55,047 nt of DNA from positions 1 through 55,047 of the forward strand of contig JAQMWT010000460.1 of the NCBI GenBank assembly GCA_029834535.1. Direction: 5' to 3'. Below the pieces are notes generated by a model. The model did no database searches. It was not told the DNA's origin and worked only from the letters and a program-made list of their open reading frames with translations. Shown here in pieces: positions 1 through 8,282 of the stretch; the first letter of the stretch is position 1, and the number at the start of each line of letters is the position of its first letter. Source of the stretch: Chrysophaeum taylorii (lineage: Eukaryota; Sar; Pelagophyceae; Pelagomonadales; Pelagomonadaceae). A program made the position numbers and the translations under genes.

Positions 1-29
1 TCGTTGCGCCTTTGAATGAGTTTGGCGCA

Positions 30-1286
30 TTAGACGATAATGACGTCGATGAGCAAGTTCTGGTTGCTGAGACGGTCCCGAAGTTCACCACGATGACTTC
101 TGAGGTACTCCTGATCTATACCGTCGTTTATCACCGATGAGACGACGGTCCGCATCGTTTCGGTTGCTTCGGTGTTGCGCCAAAAAATGGCGGTTGTAAC
201 CGCGTCTTGGGCATCGCCGGTCGCCGACAACTCCCTGTGCCCGTCGTCACTGTTGTTGTTGGCGATGTCTTGAAGAACGTTAAAGGGATTTTCGCCCCGG
301 GATGAAGCGCCCAAAATTTTGCGAATGGGCTGCCACGTCACTTCCTTTTTTTTTGTCGCAGGAACATCCACAAGCAGTGCCTTAGCAAGTGGACTCAGAC
401 CACTTTCGTTTTCCACACGGCCGAGCGCGCTGGAAATTCCGACGACGTCTGCCCACGCGCGGGCCTCTTGCATGGTGGTCACGACATCAGACAACCGTTG
501 ACTAAGCGCATTCGAACCCGACGCCGTGTATGTCAAAGCCCGACGTCGACACTGGGGCTGCCCCGTGTTCGTCGGAATCGGTGCTAGCACGAGTTTTTTG
601 TATTCGTCGACGCTGTTACCCAAGTCTGGGTCGTCGATAACTTCCCCGTTGTCTAAAAAGCGGCACGTTCGTCAGTTGTTCACCGCCGTGGCGACTGCGG
701 CGCCACCTACCCGCACATTTGCACGATGGCCATCTTCGTCAATGTCGAGGAGGATCCAGTTCGCGTTTCCGCAGTTCGCGTTTCCGCAAAGCAGCACCGA
801 AGTTGCCGATCATAATTTTTGTCTATTTCCTTCGAAAGACACGAATGCGCGCGGCAAGGGTTGCATCGCGTCAATTTCAAGAATCAGGCCCATGGTCGGA
901 AACTCAGAGGTTTCAACAGAGATGTAAACAGTCGGACGGAGGCTTTGGCTGTCGCAGTAGCGGCATGGTTGGCCGTCGGATGGGGGTGGGTGCGTCGGGC
1001 AATTTCGGAGACCAACGATCTTTTCTGTGTGGAAGATGCACGTCTCGACGCGACGTTCAGTACGTGCATCTTCATTTAGCATTCCGTTGACTTCACCTTC
1101 ATCATCGCCCATCGTCCCAGTCCACGGGAGCACGACGACGTTCTCCGGTTCCCCTCTTGACTCGATGTCGTGTTCGAGATGACAGGCGCAGTCAACATGT
1201 AGCTCCATTTTCTGAACGGTTTTTTTTTTCCACAATAGATTTTCTTGCCATATTCGTAGTTTTGATTTCCAGACAAAGAGTCCCAA
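30..1286 (-). pseudogene. Decayed long ORF, C-terminal part
   Basis: After a run of ten T (1220-1229, plus strand) the coding frame shifts by one. It then stays in a single frame down to a stop at 30, interrupted by TGA at 810-812 and at 672-674. Continuity across the stops is supported by matching residue character on both sides. Conspicuous features are a Cys pair (PCRYC near 960), an acidic EDARTERRVETC region, and a 15-bp perfect tandem duplication at 759-788 that encodes a doubled CGNAN. The piece from 623 to 30 is mostly helical and of unknown family. Each TGA would revert to CGA (Arg) by one C-to-T transition at a CpG. This looks like the tail of the same USP-like protein. Confidence 0.35.
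759..788. repeat. 15-bp perfect tandem duplication
   Basis: The unit gttcgcgtttccgca occurs twice back to back at 759-773 and 774-788. It lies inside the decayed minus-strand ORF and keeps the frame, adding five residues. Confidence 0.9.
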
Positions 1287-3099
1287 TCAACTCGACGGCA
1301 TGGGCACGTTCAAATAGGTGCATGGACATCTCGAAAAGTTCCTTCACACGCTCATGTATGTCTTTTGGCTGCTCGCCACTTTTTGACGACACGAGTCCCC
1401 CAATGCCAAGAGCCTGAAATTAGCCCTCGATCATCCTTCCCATTGGGCCATTGCCCCTCTTCGTCAGTTGAGCCTGAAAACCCCGGTGCGCCACTGGGTG
1501 GAGTCCCAGGAAACGCAAGAGGGCGGATCGCCTGTCTTGCTTGGCGACAAGCTCATCGCTCGCGCGCGTATTTGGTTCTGGCGCGACTACGTATTCGAGG
1601 TGAGCGATGTCGAGCACGTTGTTTAGCGAAAGTGCCTCGTCGCGGCCCCGCCAAGAGCGCGAGCCCGGCGTCCCCTTTGGTTCCATGGCCTCAACGAGCA
1701 CGGCGTGTACGAGGCATTCGGCGGAATTGGCGCCCGAGGCACATTCGTCGCACACGTCGGCGTTTTCATTGAAGAATATGTCGTTGAGCGTTGCCTTAGG
1801 ACCGCTGGATGTCCCGCCTCTGCCGTCGATCACCCGCCACCCGTCTTGGTCGCGGCATAACGCTACGTTGTGGGCGCCAGTGACTGTCGGGTAGTGCACG
1901 ATGACTCCACGGGTAGCATATGTCACATCGCAAAAATCGACAGTCTGAGGCACGCTTATTGCGTGGTTGGTGCTCTCGGAAAAATGTGATTTCCCAACCG
2001 CACATCGGCGTTCGAGGACGAGCAATGCGACATCCCCAGCGTTGACCACGCTCGCCATGTTGACGCACTCTTCCAATGATCCCAGCTGCCCCGATTCATT
2101 GCGCACGGGGAGGTTGATCGTGTACCGTATTCGAAGGGTCGACGGCTCGCCGATCAGCGACACACCCTGCAGCACGCGCAGGTGGCTGTCCTCGTCCGCA
2201 GCCACGCACACAGGTGACGCTTGGTTATCGTCGTCCGCCCGCTTGTTGTTTAGCACGTACGCGTGATGATACCAGCATGCATCGAGCATCTCGACCACGT
2301 AGCAGCGATCCCTCCCAAGAGTGACGTGCTCGTACTCGAGCTTCCCGTTGTTGTTTTTCCTGGCAAGAAGGGCTCTGAGCAGCACGTTGCGTCTTCGTCC
2401 TTGGTCGGGTTCGAGCGCATACGCGAACTTCGCGACCTCGTCCTCGACGTGCTCGGCATTTTCGAAAACTTCATCGCCGTCATCGTCGAGGCGGTTGTTG
2501 TCGGGCAATTTGGCAAACGTGAGACCTGTAGTCGCATCGTTGCCCTCGCCCTCCGGCATAAGCAAAGCAGGCGTCACGAGGCGACCAAGCCCGTAGGCAG
2601 TGCTGGGTTTTCTGCCAGACAGCTCGCACTGCACGAGAGCGATAAACGTGTGGAGCAATAGCCCGCAACACCCGGGCCCTGATTTGGGTACTTGGTCGCG
2701 CTCGTCCACTCGCACTGCCAGAGGCAGCTGTCCCTGCTTGGCGACCACAACGGCGCGGAGCGTCGAAACGAGCGAGCGCGCATTCGAGTCGTCGAGGATT
2801 TTCTTGTTCTCTCAAGCGGCCAATTCAATCTTCTTGAAGATGTGATAGAGCACGCCGCTGACAGTCAGGCGCTAGGCATCCCAACTGCGAGGTATATCGG
2901 AGAGGAAATCGCCGTCGTCTCGGAAAAAAATGCGCACGAGCGTTGAACGTGCGAGAAGCTCGAGGGTCGTCACAAGGAAGCAATCCTCGCCCGAGACGTT
3001 GGGCAGCGCTACCGGGCTCGGTGACGACGACGGACTCGTCCCCGCGCACGGCCATCGTGGCAGCCCTCCCCTCCCCTCTCCTGCACCAGCTTTTTGCAC
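1192..3099 (-). pseudogene. Ubiquitin-specific-protease-like (C19) core of the decayed ORF
   Basis: A single frame from about 3050 to 1220 carries both catalytic boxes expected of a USP/UCH peptidase. The Cys box LPNVSGEDCFLVTTLELL has its Cys codon at 2980-2982, matching the family pattern GNTCFLNxxLQxL. The His box GVIVHYPTVTGAHNVAL has its His codon at 1870-1872 and is followed by DGWRVIDG, which fits the GHYxAxxR...W..FDD pattern. The two are about 370 residues apart, normal for a USP fold. The frame is broken by TAG at 2872-2874, TGA at 2812-2814 and TAA at 1420-1422. The last could be bypassed by a roughly 75-nt intron ending in a good CTAATTTCAG acceptor. USPs remove ubiquitin from proteins; this copy cannot make an intact enzyme as it stands. 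The family call is by motif only. Confidence 0.5.
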
Positions 3100-4470
3100 A
3101 GGGTGAGCGCTGAGCTCACCCGTGTCTCAAGCACCCGAAGCTCCCGGATGACCCTTCCGGCTGTAACGTCGTCCCGTTGCTCAAGCGCACGCTGGCCCTC
3201 GGCAGCCAGCACGACGTGGCTACCGATGAGCAATTCTACTAGGGAGGATTTCAGTTCCTGCTTTTGCTCGTCTGGCACGCCGCCGGCCTCGATGATTTCG
3301 GGCTGTGGCCGCTGCTCGATGTTCCCGCCCGCGCGTCCGTCGGCACACAACCCCTGGGCCTCCCGCCGGCGCACCAAACTTTCGCGGTCAAATTCGTCCT
3401 CGTCTGTGTCGTCAACGAGGGAAGCAACTTCGGAGTCGTTGTCTGAGATCAGACTTGCGGCTCCCGCACATGCCTCGCCACGCTTGGTCGTCCCGGGCTA
3501 TACGGTGCCCCAGTGGACGGCAATCTCCCGCCACTGGTCGTTAAAAATCTCGTCATCATTGATGACGGTTCTTGCTTCATCGTCGCCGACTGGCAAATGC
3601 AGGTCGTCGTCGTTCGGGTCATCTTCGCCCTGGTGGACAGCCTCGTCGCCTACCGCGGTGAACGAGGCTCGTCTTTCCAAGTCATCGGCGCCCGGAGCAA
3701 CGTCACCACCCGACCCGTTCCCGTCGAGGACCGAGTCACTCGTCGACGACGCACGATCCGCGTGACCCACGCTTGATGGCGCCTCGCGGCCACCGCCCGC
3801 ACTGCATGTTGCCTCGGCAAGGTTGGGGGCATGCTCGTCCCCGAGTGCGCTGAAAAGCGGCCTGGCCGGCGAACTCCGGCCACGTGCGACGTCGCTCAGA
3901 ACGTCGTTACTGCTCGGCACCCCGTCGCTCGACACGTGCAACGTGTCGTTGCTAGATCGCGCAGATTTTTCTTGGAAGGTGGACACCGTGCACGACGGCG
4001 GCTGGTCTGACGAACCCACCTGCTTCGGTCGACCACGAGCCGCGTCGAGGTCTTCGTCGACGGAAGCAGGTGCTTTCCGACAGGCACGCCGTCCCTCGAG
4101 CGCGGACTCGACGATTTTGATCCGGCGCAACAGTCGCGGTCTGAGATGGGCCGCGATGCGCTTCTGCAGTCCCTCGCGAGACTCGAGTTCGCATTCCTGT
4201 GCGTCGAGCTCTTTAACTTCTGCGCACACCGTGCCTAGCGCGTCATCGATGGCTCTGTGCTTGGATTTATCCAGCGGCTTGCGAAGCGCCGGTGTTACAT
4301 TTTTTTTTTTTCGGCAGAAGTGACGCTTCGTCGTGTTGAACTTGGTATGATTCAGGCGAATCTCATTTTCTGCGAGAGCCCCTTGCCTGCGTCGGATCTC
4401 GAAGAGCTCGCGTTCGGCGGCGCGCCGAACCACCACCTCCGCCGCATTCCAAGACGGCTGGAGCCGCTCC
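3009..4470 (-). pseudogene. Decayed long ORF, central part: charged, helical, disordered
   Basis: Coding character runs in one frame from about 4460 to about 3090. It begins with a charged helical stretch (RRAAERELFEIRRRQGALAE) and a Glu/Lys-rich helix ending near 4150. A long Ser/Asp/Glu-rich region follows and looks disordered. An in-frame TAG at 3498-3500 interrupts it, yet the same frame continues with matching acidic composition (DNDSEVASLVDDTDEDEF) and a helix around 3100-3250 (EQKQELKSSLVELLIGSHVV). The codon for the TAG would become Gln by one T-to-C change. An alternative is a 21-nt GT..AG removal spanning the stop, which would keep the frame, but that is very short for an intron. 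No enzyme motif is visible here. It is most easily read as the linker between the membrane part and the protease-like part. Confidence 0.35.
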
Positions 4471-5787
4471 AGCCATCTTTCATCGCAGCCGCATTGATGT
4501 CGGCGAGAGCTGCAAGCGCGCCGCGAAATTCGCCGACAAGCTTCTCGCAGTACCGCTCCGCGCCCTCCGCCGGCGACTGAGTACTCTTTTGAACCTCCGC
4601 AGGCGATGCTGCCTCGTCGCGGGCGCGGGGCTCGATGACCACTCTCGTGGTGCCCCACGAGGAATTTGCGCCGTTTCCACAAAACACTCCCACAGCGCCT
4701 CCTTGGATCTTTTTGCGCCAACGCTGGGACGCCGGACCGACTCGGCCGCAGCACCACGCTACAAAGGCAATGAATCGGCCCCAACACGCTGCTCCACAAG
4801 CAAAGGGACCCAACGCCAAGACGGCAACAAAGCACAACGGCGGACGCGTGACGGGTGCTTGGAGCGCATCGCTCGGTGCGCTGGCTGACCGATCGGTTCC
4901 TTCGGCCACTGTCTGTTCTGCACGCACGGCGAGGTGACCCCAGTCAAGGTTCGTGGACTGCGCCAGCTCCGTCGTCGACATGCAGCGACGCGACGCCCCT
5001 TCCTCGCCCGTCGAGACAGCGTCATCCGCAGTTGAGCATCGAACACGACTCCTGAGTTCCTTTCGGCGACGGCGAACATCGCGCTCATGACGCATAATCC
5101 CCCAGCGCGCTGCGTAGAGCCAGAATACAAAGTATCCTGAGAGCGCGAGGACGGAGGCGCAAATTGCGAGGGACTCGATGAGCACGGCGATGGTGAAGAG
5201 ACCCCTCCATGCGTCCGTGCCTCGCGAAATGGCTGCGTGATCTCGCGAGCCAGTCTGCGCCGCCAATGCAGGTGATGCTGGTGTTGTGTGCAGACTTTCG
5301 CAAGCCAAAACCGCGATCGCGAAAGCGACGATCACCACCTCGTTCGCTGTCGACGCCCACGCGGCCCTGCACATCGCAGACCACATCGCCGCCCAGCGGG
5401 CCTCCAGCACCGCGTCCAAACGCCCGGCCGCCTCCTTGTGCACGGAGGCCATCTCCGCCGCTTGCGCTTCTTCTTTTTCTTCTTCTTCATCCTCTTCTTT
5501 GCTGCCAACATCTCGCTCGACAGCCGTTCGCTAGCGACCACATCGGCGCCCGACTCCCCCATCTCACCGCGACCAGCCGTAGACCCCGTGGCCACGTCTT
5601 CCGTCACACGTGCTGAACCGGCGCGCTTCTTGTTCTCGCCGCCCCCTTGACGCCGACGACGACGCCGGCGGCGACGACCGCGGCGACGGCGGCGAGGCTT
5701 GGCAACCGTTTCTTCCGCGGGGTGTGCCGTAGTGAGGCACTTGCGCTCATCACACTCATCAACACCCGCTACAGCCTCCGTGTCCAT
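4352..5787 (-). pseudogene. Decayed long ORF, N-terminal part: basic/acidic leader and membrane segments
   Basis: This is the 5' part of a long minus-strand coding region that is broken all the way down to about position 30. Reading starts near 5787 with a leader very rich in Arg and Gly. Near 5520 the sensible frame changes by one, and an acidic stretch (EEDEEEEKEEAQAAEMASV) leads into the frame open from 5452 to 4352. That frame has hydrophobic spans around 5290-5340, 5090-5190 and 4740-4820, which look like three to four membrane segments. Near 4450 the frame changes again and coding character continues in the next segment. I recognise no family for this part. The frame changes could be short introns, real frameshifts or assembly indels. 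Given the in-frame stops further downstream, I favour a decayed gene. Confidence 0.4.
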
Positions 5788-5868
5788 CAGCCTTCTTTTT
5801 CAACGAGCACGGCGTTCTTGTGCTTGAAGGAGAATCGTTCCTTCTGTGGCATTCGAAGCGTACTTTAA

Positions 5869-6276
5869 ACGGACCGTTTTTGACCCAACGGTATTAGAGG
5901 CCGGCGGAACCATGCGGAAAAAACAAGAGCTTCGGGTTATCTCTTGTCAAGAGTCTTGACGGTAGTAAAATAGCAGGTCATTTTATTGTACAATGTTGAC
6001 TAATGCCACAAGAATATTGAGCTTCCAGGGTTGGGGGGGGCGTGGGTTCCGCGAGGACAACGAGATACTGGGCGGGGGGGGTCGCGACCCCCCAGCGCTT
6101 AAGTGCCGTGCCGAGGTGGAGGTCTGCGACACCCCAGCGCTATAATTTCAAGCTGGGGGGCTCTGAGTCGTGCATCGCCCACCCTGACCCTTCTCAAGTC
6201 GGCGGGTTATTATTCGTAACCTGCACATAAGGAGGGCTGGTCCTTGCGTGTCTGAAGAGTTAGTTTTTCAGCCACT
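5869..6276. promoter_or_regulatory. Upstream region of the 2OG oxygenase, with G/C-run palindrome
   Basis: About 400 bases without a supported gene lie between the decayed ORF and the oxygenase. A perfect 18-bp palindrome of six G, TCGCGA and six C sits at 6076-6093. The 10-mer ccccagcgct begins at its right arm and recurs about 43 bp downstream. Several long G runs are present. It is a candidate promoter or structured element by position only. Confidence 0.4.
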
Positions 6277-7245
6277 ATGGAGGTGATCGTGCCAGCAAAA
6301 CGCGTTCGCCGCAGCTCTCGGGTGGACCCCGATGCAATCGCGGCGCGGGCGGCAGTGGCACAGGCGCTCGAGGCGGATGAGGCACGGTCTCGATGGCGGC
6401 GTGATTCGGCGGCGGCTTCGCTGAAGGACTCGCGGCGCGTGCTGACGAAAGGGCACCGCGTCGAATTTGACGCCACCGGACGCGTCGTCGACGGGCCCAA
6501 GGGGCTCGCGCGATGGAAGGTGTGCGACCTCGAGACGCTCGTGGAGATCCACGATATAGTTAAACGAGGTGTCCGACGTCCCATGAGCTGGGCAGGCGGC
6601 AGCGATGCCGCCGACTCGCGATGGCGTTGCTTCGGGCTCCTCCCCGGGGCCCGCGCGACGCTTGTCTCGAGTGGAGTGTCCATGCACTCCTTCGAAACTC
6701 GGCGACGGGATCAGTCGACCGAGATCCGCCAGAGTTGGGCGAGCTGCGTCGATTTGGAGCCCACCCAACGCCAGCGGGTGGCGCTCGAGACAGTCGCTGC
6801 CGAGGCGGCGGCCGTTGTCGACCCCGCCTACGCGAGCGACGTTACCTACGACGCGCTCGTCGCGGTTCAGCCAAACGTCCACGACGGCTCGGAATTTTTG
6901 CCGCGACATCTCGACTGGCCTCGCAACGATGGATTTGGCGTCGTCATCGTGACCGTCGCCGTCAAGCGCGCCGGTACCGTCGTGGTCTCAGACGACAACG
7001 ATCGCGACTTTTATTTCGACCTTCCGGAGGGCTACGCCTACGCGCTCTCGGCGGACGCGCGGAACCTCTTTACCCACGGCCTCTTTTGCTTCGGCCAAGG
7101 CGACCGCGAGAGCCTCAATCTCCGCTTCGGCATCCACACCCAGGAGCGTGCCAAGGCCGACATTTACCGCCACTGGGCCACCCTCTATGCCACCGATCCA
7201 AAAATTGCCGCCTGCGGCCCCGAAGGTCCCGTCTACGACGAATAA
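6277..7245 (+). CDS. 2-oxoglutarate/Fe(II)-dependent oxygenase-like protein
   Basis: This single-exon protein has 322 residues. The C-terminal third has the double-stranded beta-helix signature of 2OG-Fe(II) oxygenases. An HxD pair (His211, Asp213 in PRHLDWPRNDG) is followed about 54 residues later by the distal His (His267 in LFTHGLF) and by an Arg that would bind 2-oxoglutarate (Arg283 in LNLRFGIH). The overall pattern is closest to small AlkB-like or prolyl-hydroxylase-like folds, but the substrate cannot be told from sequence. The first 60 residues are basic and Ala-rich, possibly a nuclear or disordered tail, with KRVRRSSR at 8-15. The start ATG at 6277 is the first in frame. The gene is convergent with the gamma-CA-like gene. 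Family confidence is good; specific function is unknown. Confidence 0.75.
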   Translation: MEVIVPAKRVRRSSRVDPDAIAARAAVAQALEADEARSRWRRDSAAASLKDSRRVLTKGHRVEFDATGRVVDGPKGLARWKVCDLETLVEIHDIVKRGVRRPMSWAGGSDAADSRWRCFGLLPGARATLVSSGVSMHSFETRRRDQSTEIRQSWASCVDLEPTQRQRVALETVAAEAAAVVDPAYASDVTYDALVAVQPNVHDGSEFLPRHLDWPRNDGFGVVIVTVAVKRAGTVVVSDDNDRDFYFDLPEGYAYALSADARNLFTHGLFCFGQGDRESLNLRFGIHTQERAKADIYRHWATLYATDPKIAACGPEGPVYDE

Positions 7246-7545
7246 TAGTCTGTGCGCCCGGTTGAAATCGCGCAGCAGACTGCTGCTGAGGGCGCTGACG
7301 CGCGCTTTCGTGGCAAGGAGGGAGGGAGAGAGCGACAACAGCACGAAGTGCAGCTGCCAGGTACAACGCGCTCGTAAGACAGACATTTTTTTTTTTTAAG
7401 TTCCTTTTACTTCGAAGGTGGCCGTCCGTCTCGGTTTGGCGCTTTCACGGTGCATCCGGAAGCGGCAGGTACCTACAACGCGCGAAGTAGTCAGTCAGTC
7501 AGTCAGTCAGAGAGAGAGGGCCGACGAACGATCGTGCGTCCGTCC
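7246..7545. other. Convergent 3' spacer with CAGT microsatellite
   Basis: This 300-bp spacer lies between the 3' ends of the oxygenase and the gamma-CA-like gene. It holds a T run (7386-7399) and a cagt tetranucleotide tract at about 7490-7510. The same tetranucleotide recurs in the spacer at 22549-22572. No gene is seen. Confidence 0.6.
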
Positions 7546-7618
7546 TTACTCGAGTTTGAGCTCCTGAGCCATGCTGGCGATGGACTCGGCGCCGTCGATA
7601 ATTTCCTTGACCTGCGCA

Positions 7619-8211
7619 TCAGCTCCGGGTTGAAGCGAGACAAAAGAAGCGCCTCGCCTCCTCCTCGGTGATCTTGGCGACGAATTTGGCCGGTTTGCCG
7701 CCCCAGACTTCGCCAGAGGGGATCCGGCCGCCCGGCGGGACGAGGGTTCCCGGCAAGAGTTTGACGTTGTCCTCGATGAGCGCGCCGTCGAGGACGAGGC
7801 AACCCGCGCCAAGCTCGACATTCTTTCCAACGGTGCAGGAGCGAAGCACGCAGCCCGGACCGATGGATACGCATTCGCCGACGTCGACGACGGCGGGGAA
7901 ACCCGTCTCGACCGTCTCGACCGTCTGGATCACGGCTTTTTCCTGGACCTGCGGAAAGGCTGAGCGCAGGAGGTTTGAGGACGCACGTTGGACTGCGGGC
8001 CGATCCTCACGAAGTTGGGATCCCCGCGCACGACGGCTCCATACCACACCGACACCTCATCGCCGAGCCGCACGTTGCCCACGACAGCCGCGTTCGGCGC
8101 AACCCACGTGTCGTTTTGAACGACTGGCCGGTGGTTCTCCAGCTTCATGACCGGCCGGTGGCGCTTCACCTCTGCCGTCGACAGCAATCGCCGCCCCGCG
8201 CGCCACCACAT
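7619..8211 (-). CDS. Gamma-carbonic-anhydrase-like protein (probable mitochondrial complex I subunit)
   Basis: Two exons (8211-7987 and 7948-7619) are joined across a 38-nt intron (7949-7986, GTGCGT...CCGCAG). The join restores the conserved RIGPQSN-VQEKAVIQ stretch of the left-handed beta-helix. The start ATG at 8211 gives a short basic leader (MWWRAGRRLLST) typical of mitochondrial import. Hexapeptide repeats run through the rest, e.g. APNAAVVGNVRLG and VSIGPGCVLRSCTVG. The three zinc His positions of gamma-CAs appear lost: Gln after NVQEKAVI, and Pro and Arg in SIGPGCVLR. This suggests a structural gamma-CAL subunit, as in the complex I carbonic anhydrase module of plants and algae. As read, the protein has 184 residues and ends LASTRS. 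One base less in the T run near 7646 would instead extend it to 7546 with a helix ending QELKLE, which resembles the usual C-terminus. Confidence 0.8.
7949..7986 (-). other. 38-nt spliceosomal intron in the gamma-CA-like gene
   Basis: The intron begins GTGCGT and ends TTTCCGCAG on the minus strand, phase 0. Removing it joins two frames and restores a conserved beta-helix repeat. It is among the shortest introns placed in this window. Confidence 0.8.
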
Positions 8212-8282
8212 CCTCGTGCGCCTCAACACAGGCCTTACCCTCCCTACCCTTAAGTTTCGGAGGAGGATTAGGTGTTGGTCGA

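Noticed and set aside
30..3099. TGA read as an amino acid (reassigned code)
   Set aside because: UPF2 ends at TGA, and TAG and TAA also interrupt the same reading, so decay explains it better.
7490..7512. CAGT repeats here and at 22549-22572 as a CRISPR array
   Set aside because: They are plain tetranucleotide microsatellites without spacers, in a eukaryotic genome.
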